Positions 1-7,324 are shown, counted from the stretch's first letter. The stretch: DNA of 64,000 nucleotides from a virus (IMGVR_UViG_3300044613_001835:1-64000); one strand, 5' to 3'. A program made the numbers and translations. Notes: generated by a model not told the origin, from the letters alone.

Positions 1-148
1 TTTGTGTTAGTGTTGTAAAGCCAATCCATAAACCAATTATTCCTGCGACTCCCGCAAAAACTGGTGGTGCTGGTACTGGCAATTTGAATGCTGCGAACAC
101 GACACCGCATCCAAAACCTGTTAGTGTTGATAATAAAATTTCTTTCAT
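1..148 (-). CDS. XapX-domain small membrane protein (3' part cut by window edge)
   Basis: Only the first 49 codons are visible; the frame is still open at base 1. The ATG at 148 overlaps the TAA of the gene before it (TAATG), so it is translationally coupled. The protein has two hydrophobic segments (about residues 4-20 and 33-46) joined by the motif KLPVPAPPVFAG, which is the signature of the XapX (DUF1427) family of two-helix membrane proteins with no known function. It is the last visible member of a tight operon with a halogenase, a membrane protein and a DUF6065-like protein. Confidence 0.75.
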   Translation of the reverse strand, partial: MKEILLSTLTGFGCGVVFAAFKLPVPAPPVFAGVAGIIGLWIGFTTLTQ

Positions 149-864
149 TAATTGTATTCTTTTCTTGACCAAATTTGTTTTTTATATCCATCAGTTAGAA
201 ATCTACGAACAGAATACCATGTTTTTTTATTATATAATTCATCATATTTACCCTGCTCAGAATTCCAAATATCTCTTTTAATAAATAACATTTGATATAT
301 AGGAGTTCCTGCTGGTATTAAGCCAGAAAATCCTTTTTTAAGTACAAAGGGTATTGGGCCAGTCATTGGCCAACCGTCAGTATCAATAATTCCATTATGT
401 GTTATAAAAGGTAAATCAAATCTATTTGCTGGATGAAAATAAAAAGTGCTATAGCCAGGAGGAGTTTTTGGTTCCCAAAAAGTATTCCAATGAAACTCTG
501 TTTTATAATATCCAGGAAAATGTGGCATTGAGTTTGAAGACTTATGATCTTCTAGTCTTGTAGATAATGGTCTAAAATCTCCAAACCACCTATAACTAAT
601 TGCTGGATCATCTTCTTCTGTGTTGCATTCAACATAAACATCGCATGCAAGTTCTTGAGTATATCCAGAAGTTAATGAATCTATAAATGGCATACACTTT
701 TTTGCAGTATAGTCAATACCTGAACCATCAATCTTTTTTACTTCAATTGGCATAGATTTAAACCAGTTTGGTACATATTTTTTACTTGGTTGTGGCCTAG
801 GAATACAAATTTCTGTATCTTTGTCGCTTGGTATAAAAACTACTTCGTTATTTTTTATTTTCAT
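148..864 (-). CDS. DUF6065-like protein, copy 1
   Basis: 238 residues, no signal peptide or membrane segment. It is a clear paralogue of the protein at 3770-4480. Shared blocks are KKCxPFxD near residue 60, NRFDLPF near 147, GIxDxDxW just after, and GTPIxQ followed by IKRxxW and GKYD near the C-terminus. From memory this matches DUF6065, a family of unknown function in phages and some bacteria; the label is recollection, not a search. The start overlaps the stop of the membrane protein upstream (ATGA), and the gene lies in the operon that begins with the halogenase at 1223-2782. A role in modifying the same substrate is only a guess from context. Confidence 0.65.
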   Translation of the reverse strand: MKIKNNEVVFIPSDKDTEICIPRPQPSKKYVPNWFKSMPIEVKKIDGSGIDYTAKKCMPFIDSLTSGYTQELACDVYVECNTEEDDPAISYRWFGDFRPLSTRLEDHKSSNSMPHFPGYYKTEFHWNTFWEPKTPPGYSTFYFHPANRFDLPFITHNGIIDTDGWPMTGPIPFVLKKGFSGLIPAGTPIYQMLFIKRDIWNSEQGKYDELYNKKTWYSVRRFLTDGYKKQIWSRKEYN

Positions 865-1217
865 TTTGTATTCTTTTCTGGTAACAGGGCTAAAAGTTTT
901 TCTGAATAAGAGTTCAAACCTTTATTCCTTAGTTCATCCGAAACTTCTTTAATAGTTTTTTGCGAAGTTTCAATATACTCAAAAGCCCAATCTCTTGAAT
1001 CAGAAAGAAATTTAATAAAATTTTCTTTGTGTATTGAATCATCTGAAATTCCAGCATCGTTCTTTATTCTATTTGTCAATTCTTCAAGCGCTGCATTTTT
1101 TATAAAAAGTTCAGCCATTAAAATATTAGATTTTTTAAATCTGTTAAGGGTAACCCAGTATGCTAAACAAAAAGAAAAGGATAGGGTAGCAAAAAATATA
1201 ATAAGCATCATTTCCAT
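861..1217 (-). CDS. N-terminally membrane-anchored helical protein, unknown
   Basis: 118 residues. Residues 3-21 form one hydrophobic segment (LIIFFATLSFSFCLAYW), followed by a charged, helix-rich cytoplasmic part without cysteine motifs. It starts 5 bases after the halogenase stop and its end overlaps the start of the DUF6065-like gene, so it is part of a halogenase operon. I do not recognise a family. It could tether or scaffold the neighbouring enzymes at the membrane, but no motif shows this. Confidence 0.6.
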   Translation of the reverse strand: MEMMLIIFFATLSFSFCLAYWVTLNRFKKSNILMAELFIKNAALEELTNRIKNDAGISDDSIHKENFIKFLSDSRDWAFEYIETSQKTIKEVSDELRNKGLNSYSEKLLALLPEKNTK

Positions 1218-1222
1218 AATAT

Positions 1223-2782
1223 CTATTGTACACGAGCCTCTCTATATCCATTTAAAACTTTTATCATTTCTCCATGATTCATTGATGTTTCGGATAACAT
1301 TTTTTGATTATTTTTTACATCATTAAAAAATTCATCATATTTAAACCACTCATTTTGCTCAAAAGCATTATTAATTGTGTTAAAATTTATTAAATCTAAT
1401 CCATAACAAACATCAAACCAACTTTGTAAGGAAAATCCACGATCATCTGTTATAGAAGAAAACTCATTAAATGTTGGAATAGATGATTCCCATCTAGCAA
1501 ATACTTCTTTTATTGAATTAGGCACATTTTCGGTGTAATGTTTCCAAAAATCTGTATCATTTCTTTTACCCATATAATGTAAAAAAATAAAATCTGCAGT
1601 TTGTTCCCACCACTCACAAAATCTTGAATTATAATATTTTCTTGCATTTTCAGAATTATTAAATAACTGAGAAACATCAGATAGCAATATCTGTAAAAAA
1701 TACACAGATGTCCAAATTGAGGTTGCTTCCAGTGGTTCTAAAAATCCAGAGGATAAACCTACTGCAAGACAATTTTTTGTCCATGGACTTTTGTAATATC
1801 CAGGAACAAAAGAAAAAGATCTTGGTGATTCAACAGAAAATCCTAAATAATTATCAAGTTCTTTTTTAGCATCTTCGTATGAAACTAATCTTGAGTTATA
1901 AACATAACCGCAACCATATCTTTCTTGTAATGGGATTTTCCATATCCATCCATATTTCATTGCAATTGATTCTGTATATGGTGGTAAATTGCTTTCTTTT
2001 TCTTTTGGTAAAAAAAATGGAATTGCTGCATTTGTTGTTAATTTATTAGATAAATCTTTCCACTCACCACTATAGTGTTTCCCAATAATTATTCTACTAA
2101 AACCAGAACAATCAAAAACAAAGTCAGTTTTTATTTTTAAAGAATTTTCTAAAATAACGGCAGATATATCATTGTTCTTATCTGTATCTATTCTAGAAAC
2201 CTTTCCCTCTATTCTTTGAATTCCACGCTCAATTCCTTTTTGTTTTAAAAAATTTGCAAGTTTTCTTGCATCAAAATGAACTGCAAAATTTGCTAACTGA
2301 TCATAATTAAAAATTGCATTATCTGTTTTTTTATTTTCAACATATGTGAATGGAACTTTTCTTTTTTCACTTATAATTGATGAATAATCTGATTCTTTTT
2401 TATCTATTTTATGATATGCTGTCATTAAATAATACAAACTGCTTTGATTAAAGGTTTGATTAAAACTATTTTTTAAATTAGGAGATATTGATGGTACTTG
2501 TGATCCAAAATTATGATAGTAGTAATCTTTTTTAGGTGTCCAATTAGTAAACTTAATCCCATTTTTAATTGTGCAACCAGTATTTTCTATAAGATCTATT
2601 AATGGAATTCCCAACCAATCCATAATGTCAACAAAATTTGGAGTTGTGCCTTCTCCAGCACCAAGAATTCCTATTTCCTCTGATTCTACTAAAGAAACAT
2701 TAAAACTTGGCATTTTTCTTTTTACCATAAGTGCAGTAATCCAGCCAGCGGTTCCGCCACCAACTACTAAGATATTTTTCAT
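1223..2782 (-). CDS. Flavin-dependent (tryptophan-type) halogenase 1
   Basis: 519 residues, the usual length for FADH2-dependent halogenases. The N-terminal FAD motif is GGGTAGW (8-14). GEGTTPN is at 43-49, and the lysine corresponding to the catalytic Lys79 of PrnA is K73 in TIKNGI. The diagnostic WxWxIP motif is intact (W279-P284), and FLEPLEATS (347-355) carries the conserved glutamate. Family enzymes use reduced FAD, O2 and halide to halogenate tryptophan or other aromatic substrates; a cyanophage member (VirX1) is an iodinase. No flavin reductase is visible nearby, so host FADH2 is presumably used. The gene heads an operon from what looks like a leaderless promoter: TATAAT lies six bases before ATG and there is no Shine-Dalgarno site. 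Confidence 0.93.
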   Translation of the reverse strand: MKNILVVGGGTAGWITALMVKRKMPSFNVSLVESEEIGILGAGEGTTPNFVDIMDWLGIPLIDLIENTGCTIKNGIKFTNWTPKKDYYYHNFGSQVPSISPNLKNSFNQTFNQSSLYYLMTAYHKIDKKESDYSSIISEKRKVPFTYVENKKTDNAIFNYDQLANFAVHFDARKLANFLKQKGIERGIQRIEGKVSRIDTDKNNDISAVILENSLKIKTDFVFDCSGFSRIIIGKHYSGEWKDLSNKLTTNAAIPFFLPKEKESNLPPYTESIAMKYGWIWKIPLQERYGCGYVYNSRLVSYEDAKKELDNYLGFSVESPRSFSFVPGYYKSPWTKNCLAVGLSSGFLEPLEATSIWTSVYFLQILLSDVSQLFNNSENARKYYNSRFCEWWEQTADFIFLHYMGKRNDTDFWKHYTENVPNSIKEVFARWESSIPTFNEFSSITDDRGFSLQSWFDVCYGLDLINFNTINNAFEQNEWFKYDEFFNDVKNNQKMLSETSMNHGEMIKVLNGYREARVQ

Positions 2783-2788
2783 TTTTTA

Positions 2789-2794
2789 ATTATA
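2789..2794 (-). promoter_or_regulatory. -10 element of leaderless promoter for halogenase 1
   Basis: TATAAT on the minus strand is followed by six bases (TAAAAA) and then the ATG of the halogenase. Transcription starting 6-7 bases after a -10 box would begin at or within a base of the ATG. No good -35 is present (TATTAA at spacing 17), and there is no purine-rich ribosome site. Confidence 0.6.
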
Positions 2795-2804
2795 CCCTAT
2801 ACGA

Positions 2805-3290
2805 CTATCTTTTAATAACATGGGTTGCCCAATAATATAAACACTTATCACAACAAGGTTTGTTGTATTCGCTATCAATATCTCTATAAAATTTAGCATA
2901 GTAAATACGATCTTTACGATAAAGGTTAGCCCTATGGGTAATATTAATTCTATTTAAATGTGGGCCAGACGAGTTAGCCCAGAATGGCTTATTAGTACCC
3001 CATATAGGGCCACAAAGGTCTTCTAAGGCGTCTATATTGGCTTCATTCTTGTCTGTCTTTATACCCCTTGACTTAGCCTCTGAAATCATAGTTTTAGCAT
3101 ATGTTCTTAATGAATACTCTGCATTTTTCCACATTAATACTGCAGGATGATTTCTCCATGCACCTGAAGGTGACTGGCCAGACAATACCTTAAGTATTTG
3201 GTATGCTTCAAGTATTTGTTTATTTAAACGTTTATTGTCTAAAGATTCTGCAGATTCTGCATAATTTTGAAATGGTAAAAATGTTTGCAT
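2805..3290 (-). CDS. Pyrimidine-dimer DNA glycosylase-like protein (Pyr_excise family)
   Basis: 161 residues beginning MQTFLPFQNYAESAESLD, then KRLxKQxxEA, and WRNHPAVLMW near residue 46. This is the N-terminal signature of the small bacterial/phage family related to T4 endonuclease V (Pyr_excise). Such proteins cut the glycosidic bond at cyclobutane pyrimidine dimers in UV-damaged DNA, useful to a phage in sunlit water. The C-terminal part holds a CxxC pair (PCCDKCLYYW), which is extra to the basic fold. The start overlaps the stop of the 41-residue gene upstream (TAATG). Function is by family resemblance only. Confidence 0.7.
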   Translation of the reverse strand: MQTFLPFQNYAESAESLDNKRLNKQILEAYQILKVLSGQSPSGAWRNHPAVLMWKNAEYSLRTYAKTMISEAKSRGIKTDKNEANIDALEDLCGPIWGTNKPFWANSSGPHLNRINITHRANLYRKDRIYYAKFYRDIDSEYNKPCCDKCLYYWATHVIKR

Positions 3291-3415
3291 TAATCTTCTT
3301 CTATATTAAAAATATCTAAATCGGACATTTTTTTGAAATTAGAGGCTGCCCAAAGAGATATGGCAGTTAAGAAAGATAATACTATTAATACTAATACCTT
3401 TGTTTTCTTTTTCAT
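3290..3415 (-). CDS. 41-residue single-pass membrane microprotein
   Basis: A short reading frame starting MKKKTKVLVLIVLSFLTAIS, with positive residues followed by one hydrophobic helix (about 7-25) and an acidic tail ending IEEED-like. The ATG overlaps the TGA of the 43-residue gene upstream (ATGA), and its TAA overlaps the next ATG (TAATG), so the coupling on both sides supports real translation. Function unknown. Confidence 0.6.
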   Translation of the reverse strand: MKKKTKVLVLIVLSFLTAISLWAASNFKKMSDLDIFNIEED

Positions 3416-3543
3416 ATTGCTATCATTGCTCCACATCTTGTACATGCATTATAACTTTTTCCAGTAACTGGACACGCTCCAGCAGCAACAAACGCATGTT
3501 TTTTAAACTTACAAACAATAAGTTTAAATAATTGACTAATCAT
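3412..3543 (-). CDS. 43-residue zinc-ribbon-like microprotein (DUF1660-like)
   Basis: Short protein with C11, then C24, C34 and C37 (TRCG), arranged like the small prophage proteins of the DUF1660 type (CKxxxH...CxRCG). The cysteines suggest a single zinc site. Both ends overlap neighbours by ATGA, placing it in the operon that starts with the WhiB-like gene. Function unknown. Confidence 0.55.
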   Translation of the reverse strand: MISQLFKLIVCKFKKHAFVAAGACPVTGKSYNACTRCGAMIAI

Positions 3544-3770
3544 TTAACTGCCTCTCTAGTTATTAAAACAATTGCTCCGCAATCTTCTAATGCTTTTTTT
3601 AATTTTACAACATATTGAAGTGCTGATATTTTATCATCATGCCCCATATGTAAAAATTTTACTTCATCTAATTTTACCGTAAGGAAATGCTCATTGTCAA
3701 TAATCTCTACACCAAATCCTTTGGGTGGTGTAATTAAGTGCACGGCCTTACGCATAGAGTCTGTATACAT
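3540..3770 (-). CDS. Conserved small protein, unknown
   Basis: 76 residues, soluble, mixed alpha/beta character, no cysteine motif. It begins MYTDSMRKAVHLITPPKG and ends with a helix and a hydrophobic strand (ALEDCGAIVLITREAVK). The start overlaps the stop of the DUF6065-like gene upstream, and the stop overlaps the next start, so it is operonic. I do not recognise the family. Confidence 0.55.
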   Translation of the reverse strand: MYTDSMRKAVHLITPPKGFGVEIIDNEHFLTVKLDEVKFLHMGHDDKISALQYVVKLKKALEDCGAIVLITREAVK

Positions 3771-4480
3771 TATTTATATTCTTTTCTATGCCAGTAATTA
3801 TTTTTATATGATCTTTTTATTGTAGAAAAAACTTTTTGTTGATTTAAAAATGCATTTTTAGCATCATATTTACCATGTTCTTTTTTCCAATATTCACGTT
3901 TTATGGGTATTATTTGTGTAATTGGAGTTCCTTTTTCAATAATTCCTGTAAAACTATTTTTAATAAAAAATGGAAAGTGAACACTTCCAGTCCACATGTC
4001 ACAATCAACTATTCCAGTAATTGTTAAAAATGGAAGATCAAATCTATTTATTGGACTTAAAAACATTAAAGAATAATCTTTTGGTAATTTAATATTAAAC
4101 TGATTATGCCATTTATAAACAAATGGAGAATACCCTTCTGGACATGGCAAACCTTCCCATTGATCCGAACTGTGTTCTGTAATAATTTTTCTTTCAGTTC
4201 TCCACATGATATATGGCAAATTATTTTCTCTTTTTATTACTTCTATATCTGCTGTTAAATGCATCATGTACCCAGCAGTTATAGCATCAAAAAATGGAGT
4301 ACATTTTTTATACGTAGAAGTTGTTGCACTTGGATTGCTAACTAAAAGTTCAGAATTTGTGCCAGGCATTTGGCTAGCAGATTTTCTGTACCATTCTGGA
4401 ATAAATTCAGAAGATGGCCTTATATTAAAGAAATGATCTGCCCCCTCCTCTATTGGAGTTATTAAAAATTTTTTACTCAT
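3770..4480 (-). CDS. DUF6065-like protein, copy 2
   Basis: 236 residues, paralogue of the protein at 148-864. It shares IRPSSEFIPEWY near residue 20, KKCTPFFDAITAGY near 58, NRFDLPF near 147, GIVDCDMW, GTPITQIIPIKR and GKYD. The two copies differ widely outside these blocks, so this is an old divergence, not a recent duplication. It directly follows the WhiB-like gene with a 4-base overlap. Unlike copy 1 it is not in the same transcript as a halogenase. Function unknown; the invariant D, N, R and H/W positions could be an active site but nothing proves it. Confidence 0.65.
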   Translation of the reverse strand: MSKKFLITPIEEGADHFFNIRPSSEFIPEWYRKSASQMPGTNSELLVSNPSATTSTYKKCTPFFDAITAGYMMHLTADIEVIKRENNLPYIMWRTERKIITEHSSDQWEGLPCPEGYSPFVYKWHNQFNIKLPKDYSLMFLSPINRFDLPFLTITGIVDCDMWTGSVHFPFFIKNSFTGIIEKGTPITQIIPIKREYWKKEHGKYDAKNAFLNQQKVFSTIKRSYKNNYWHRKEYK

Positions 4481-4764
4481 TGTTGCTCCATTGTCAAAGA
4501 TTGCCAGGTTTCAGACCAATCTTTTTTAGTTTTATGCTTATTAAACTCTCTTGAAACTTCTCCACCTTCTAAATAAACACCGCCCCAAACTCCCCATTCT
4601 TTTCCTGAAACGCCATTAGCAAAACAAACTTTCCTAACTGGACACTGCTTACAGAGTGCATCAACATTTTGTCTAGAGTTTTCTTGATCTTCATATTTAT
4701 CAAAATAAATATTTGTATCAAGGCCTAAACATAAGGCTTGATCTTTCCACAAATGCTGTCTCAA
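4477..4764 (-). CDS. WhiB-like iron-sulfur transcription regulator
   Basis: 95 residues with the WhiB pattern: an N-terminal W and lone cysteine (C12 in ALCLGLD), then CKQCPVRKVC giving CxxC-x5-C, and the G(V/I)WGG turn (GVWGGVYLEGG) followed by a basic C-terminus. The four cysteines bind a [4Fe-4S] cluster, and the protein normally binds the primary sigma factor to steer transcription. WhiB proteins are confined to Actinobacteria and their phages, so this is the best host marker in the window. The start is TTG with AAGGAT just upstream; no in-frame ATG gives a complete N-terminus. It probably adjusts phage or host transcription. Confidence 0.93.
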   Translation of the reverse strand: MRQHLWKDQALCLGLDTNIYFDKYEDQENSRQNVDALCKQCPVRKVCFANGVSGKEWGVWGGVYLEGGEVSREFNKHKTKKDWSETWQSLTMEQQ

Positions 4765-4766
4765 GA

Positions 4767-4976
4767 TTAATCCTTATACTTATTTGGTATGTCCCAGCCA
4801 ATACGAGTAGGCTTATAAACTCTATGCAAATACCACTTATCTTTTATTCTAATTCCCAATGGAGAAGTTTTTGCTACATCAGAATCTTTTAAATCAATAA
4901 CATCCCAACCTTGCCAAATTAAGTTTTTGTTTTTGCTTACAATTTTTTCCATAGTGTTTAAACTTTTAATAATCAT
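4767..4976 (-). CDS. Small conserved phage protein, unknown
   Basis: 69 residues from the ATG at 4976, chosen because AGGAG lies five bases upstream; the frame stays open to an earlier ATG at 5009 that lacks a ribosome site. The protein is basic with a tryptophan-rich core (LIWQGWDVIDL, GIRIKDKWYLHRVY). It ends 2 bases before the WhiB-like TTG start. No family recognised. Confidence 0.55.
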   Translation of the reverse strand: MIIKSLNTMEKIVSKNKNLIWQGWDVIDLKDSDVAKTSPLGIRIKDKWYLHRVYKPTRIGWDIPNKYKD

Positions 4977-4983
4977 TTTTCTC

Positions 4984-5334
4984 CTAATATTTAAAAAGAC
5001 CAACATCAATGTTATTTGCTTCTGCAGTTAAAACCAACTTTGATTTTGGCTCTTTTGGACTACTTAAAAAAGCAAAATAATTAACTTGATCTATATTTTC
5101 ATTTAACCAAGCAGGCGCTACATTATAAAATTTAATCTTTTTGCCTCTTGCTTTCATGCCACGCTCTGACAAATTAGAAAATTCTGAAACAAAATTATTT
5201 ATTTTTAATGGTCCAGCAGAATAAATAATAAACTCATTGTCTTCATCTTTCATTCCAGACAGAGCAACACTCATAGCACGTAAGAATACGTTATATTCGC
5301 TAAACTCTTTTGTTCCCTGCACTGCCACTATCAT
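4984..5334 (-). CDS. Conserved phage protein, possible SLOG/Rossmann-like fold
   Basis: 116 residues starting with a hydrophobic strand and a glycine turn (MIVAVQGTKEFSEYNVFLRAM), which resembles the first strand and loop of small SLOG-type nucleotide-binding proteins. A second block, FVSEFSNLSERGMKARGKKIKF, looks strongly conserved. It overlaps the 142-residue gene upstream by 35 bases. The SLOG suggestion rests on the N-terminal pattern alone. No membrane segment. Confidence 0.55.
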   Translation of the reverse strand: MIVAVQGTKEFSEYNVFLRAMSVALSGMKDEDNEFIIYSAGPLKINNFVSEFSNLSERGMKARGKKIKFYNVAPAWLNENIDQVNYFAFLSSPKEPKSKLVLTAEANNIDVGLFKY

Positions 5335-5728
5335 TTGGTCCTACCCCTTGTTTTAAGTCATCAAGTATTGATAACATTTTATTTAATTCTTTTGTTGGCA
5401 TATTCTCAATATCTAATGTCTTTATTGTTTCTTCATCTACTCTGCCACTTATGGCATTAGCAGTATAAAAAACATTGTTCAATATCCAATACGCTTTTCC
5501 TTCTGTTATCACTACCTTTAACATATTTTTTTGAATATGTTTTTCAGATTGTGTTATAACTTTAGGTTTATCAAATACTTGTTTTGGAACAATATCTTTA
5601 ACTATTTCATAAATATAACTTTGTTTATACTTATGTTTTTTTAAAAACATCATTCGTTTTTTGTTTGATATTTTAATTATAGACCAAGAAGCAAGCAATG
5701 TCAAGCCTATAATTAATAAATATTTCAT
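5300..5728 (-). CDS. Membrane-anchored small protein, unknown
   Basis: 142 residues with an N-terminal hydrophobic helix (YLLIIGLTLLASWSII) and a soluble, charged remainder. The C-terminus runs into a short glycine/serine tail. The start directly abuts the TAA of the 53-residue gene upstream and has no clear ribosome site, so translation is probably coupled. Function unknown. Confidence 0.55.
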   Translation of the reverse strand: MKYLLIIGLTLLASWSIIKISNKKRMMFLKKHKYKQSYIYEIVKDIVPKQVFDKPKVITQSEKHIQKNMLKVVITEGKAYWILNNVFYTANAISGRVDEETIKTLDIENMPTKELNKMLSILDDLKQGVGPNDSGSAGNKRV

Positions 5729-5890
5729 TTATTTAGTTTTTTTCTCTGGCTGCTTATTTAAAGTTAAAATTATTGAATTAAGTTTATTAATTTCAAGTTG
5801 TAATTTTAATGACTCTAATTCTGTGTCAGATAGTTTTTGCTTATAAAATGTAATTAATTGTATTAATTCATTTTTTTCTAAATTATCCAT
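5729..5890 (-). CDS. 53-residue coiled-coil microprotein
   Basis: A short frame, MDNLEKNELIQLITFYKQ followed by leucine-rich heptads (LSDTELESLKLQLEINKLN), predicted to be almost wholly helical and probably a coiled coil. A G-rich stretch (GGGGGGTAT) stands just before the ATG. Its TAA is directly followed by the ATG of the next gene. Function unknown. Confidence 0.6.
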   Translation of the reverse strand: MDNLEKNELIQLITFYKQKLSDTELESLKLQLEINKLNSIILTLNKQPEKKTK

Positions 5891-5899
5891 ATACCCCCC

Positions 5900-6268
5900 T
5901 TACTTTCTTAGATCAAACGCAGTCCCCTGCCAAACCTTTTCTACCTGTTTCTTTTCTCTTTCAACAATAGCACGGCTCCATGCAAACCCTGCATCTCCGC
6001 CCCATGCATCCCACATAATACGACCATTGGATGGAAACTCTGGGCCATCGTAAAATCCTTTACCCTTTTTGTCTACTTCGTGACGAGAAAAAAATGAATA
6101 CATACGTTTAACAGTACTTAAAGACATTGCTCTACCAGCAACTATATCTGTTGCTCTACCCCAACCTACAGGAGTTCCTGCACCAGTTGCTTTACCATCT
6201 TCTTTCCATTTTAATGCACGTCTAGCAGCAGCCTTCATGCCAGCATTAGGCGTATATGTATCAGCCAT
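5900..6268 (-). CDS. Conserved phage protein with GDAG-containing C-terminus
   Basis: 122 residues. Recognisable conserved-looking stretches are ARRALKWKEDGKATGAGTP, a helical middle with FFSRHEVDKKGKG, and a tryptophan/glycine block IMWDAWGGDAGFAWSR. I remember similar stretches in uncharacterised phage and plasmid proteins but no function. No cysteines or membrane segments. It lies in a run of overlapping small genes. Confidence 0.6.
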   Translation of the reverse strand: MADTYTPNAGMKAAARRALKWKEDGKATGAGTPVGWGRATDIVAGRAMSLSTVKRMYSFFSRHEVDKKGKGFYDGPEFPSNGRIMWDAWGGDAGFAWSRAIVEREKKQVEKVWQGTAFDLRK

Positions 6269-6368
6269 TTTCGTTTACCCTGCTTTTTTCATAAGATCTA
6301 CCCCAAAAAAATGAACCAATCATTAACAAACCTATTGCTAATGAATGCAAAAAATAAAATGTATTCAT
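6261..6368 (-). CDS. 35-residue membrane microprotein
   Basis: MNTFYFLHSLAIGLLMIGSFFWG followed by a short basic tail. One hydrophobic helix fills most of the protein. The ATG overlaps the TGA of the 34-residue gene upstream, and its TGA lies inside the next gene's start region (8-base overlap). Evidence is positional coupling and composition only. Confidence 0.5.
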   Translation of the reverse strand: MNTFYFLHSLAIGLLMIGSFFWGRSYEKSRVNENG

Positions 6369-6469
6369 TTTGATTTTTTCTTTTCTTGTTTAGCAACACG
6401 CTTTTCTTTAAGAGTCATTTTTGGCTCTTTCTTTTTATTAGCGTTACCTTTTTGTTCTTTATTTGCCAT
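6365..6469 (-). CDS. 34-residue lysine-rich microprotein
   Basis: Very basic short protein: MANKEQKGNANKKKEPKMTL and a lysine/arginine-rich tail (about 14 of 34 residues basic). It overlaps both neighbours (11 bases upstream, ATGA downstream). Small lysine-rich proteins like this are common in phages and may bind nucleic acid, but this is an inference from charge. Confidence 0.5.
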   Translation of the reverse strand: MANKEQKGNANKKKEPKMTLKEKRVAKQEKKKSK

Positions 6470-6599
6470 TAGTTACCCCCATTTTTGTTTTTGGATATGG
6501 ACCAAGATCTGCTTTAACAGTCCCGTCTTTTCTTAAACGAACAACCCTTCCATTTTTTATTTGTGTAGGATTAAAAGCACTTGCTTTTCTTTTTGGCAT
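6459..6599 (-). CDS. 46-residue basic microprotein
   Basis: MPKRKASAFNPTQIKNGRVV then a conserved-looking RLRKDGTVKADLGPYPK segment. Basic and soluble. The ATG overlaps the TAA of the 239-residue gene (TAATG). It forms a chain of three overlapping microgenes with 6261-6368 and 6365-6469. Function unknown. Confidence 0.5.
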   Translation of the reverse strand: MPKRKASAFNPTQIKNGRVVRLRKDGTVKADLGPYPKTKMGVTNGK

Positions 6600-7318
6600 T
6601 ATTTAACTAATCCCTTCGGATCAAATGATCCATTCCAAATAGTTTTTGTGGTAGATTGTGATTCTGATTTATATGTTCCGCCACGTCGCTTGTATTCTTG
6701 AACTACCCAAGAATTTGCAACTGCAGATGGATATACATCAAACTTATCTTTTGCTGCTTGAACAACTGTTGCATAAAGTTTTGGATTTGAAGGTGTTGAT
6801 CCACCAGAACGTGGTTGAATCATTTCACCATAGTTAGGCTTTTTTGCTTTTTCCATTTCATCTTCCATTTCTTCTGATTTTCCAACTGGAACGCAATTAG
6901 GGACCATGCGCCCACCCTTATCTTTCATTCCACGCTGAGTATATCCAACCCAACATTTCTTTTCAATATTACTCCACTTATCCATATCTTCGTCATCTGA
7001 ATAATAATCTTCTGACTTTCCAATTGATGAATCATACATTGCTATAGCAACCTCTGAATCCATATTGTGATTGTTTATGTCTGCAACAGTTGCATCCTTG
7101 TACATCATCCCAATACTATAGGCTGTTGGTTCCCACTTGCCATCTTTTTCTTTATAAATTCTAACAGACATTGCTGGGTTTTCTGGTGGCATTGACTCAA
7201 GGGCATACTCTGATCCAGGGGTACCTAGTGTTCCACCCTCAACCATAATGTGCTCTACAACGCCATGCACAACACCCTCAGATGTCATGCCCATAACAAA
7301 GTCGCCTTCTTTTATCAT
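6599..7318 (-). CDS. Conserved phage protein with cysteine-containing repeat motif
   Basis: 239 residues. The N-terminus is beta-rich (MIKEGDFVMGMTSEGVVHGVV). A middle motif, WSNIEKKCWVGYTQRGM followed by GGRMVPNCVP, has two conserved-looking cysteines. A C-terminal helical block (KLYATVVQAAKDKFDVYPS and VVQEYKRRGG) resembles the end of several virus-encoded unknown proteins. An acidic linker separates the parts. The ATG is six bases after a TGA-TATAAT element, so it is read from a probable leaderless mRNA and is the first gene of the run towards 5729. Function unknown. Confidence 0.65.
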   Translation of the reverse strand: MIKEGDFVMGMTSEGVVHGVVEHIMVEGGTLGTPGSEYALESMPPENPAMSVRIYKEKDGKWEPTAYSIGMMYKDATVADINNHNMDSEVAIAMYDSSIGKSEDYYSDDEDMDKWSNIEKKCWVGYTQRGMKDKGGRMVPNCVPVGKSEEMEDEMEKAKKPNYGEMIQPRSGGSTPSNPKLYATVVQAAKDKFDVYPSAVANSWVVQEYKRRGGTYKSESQSTTKTIWNGSFDPKGLVK

Positions 7319-7324
7319 ATACCG

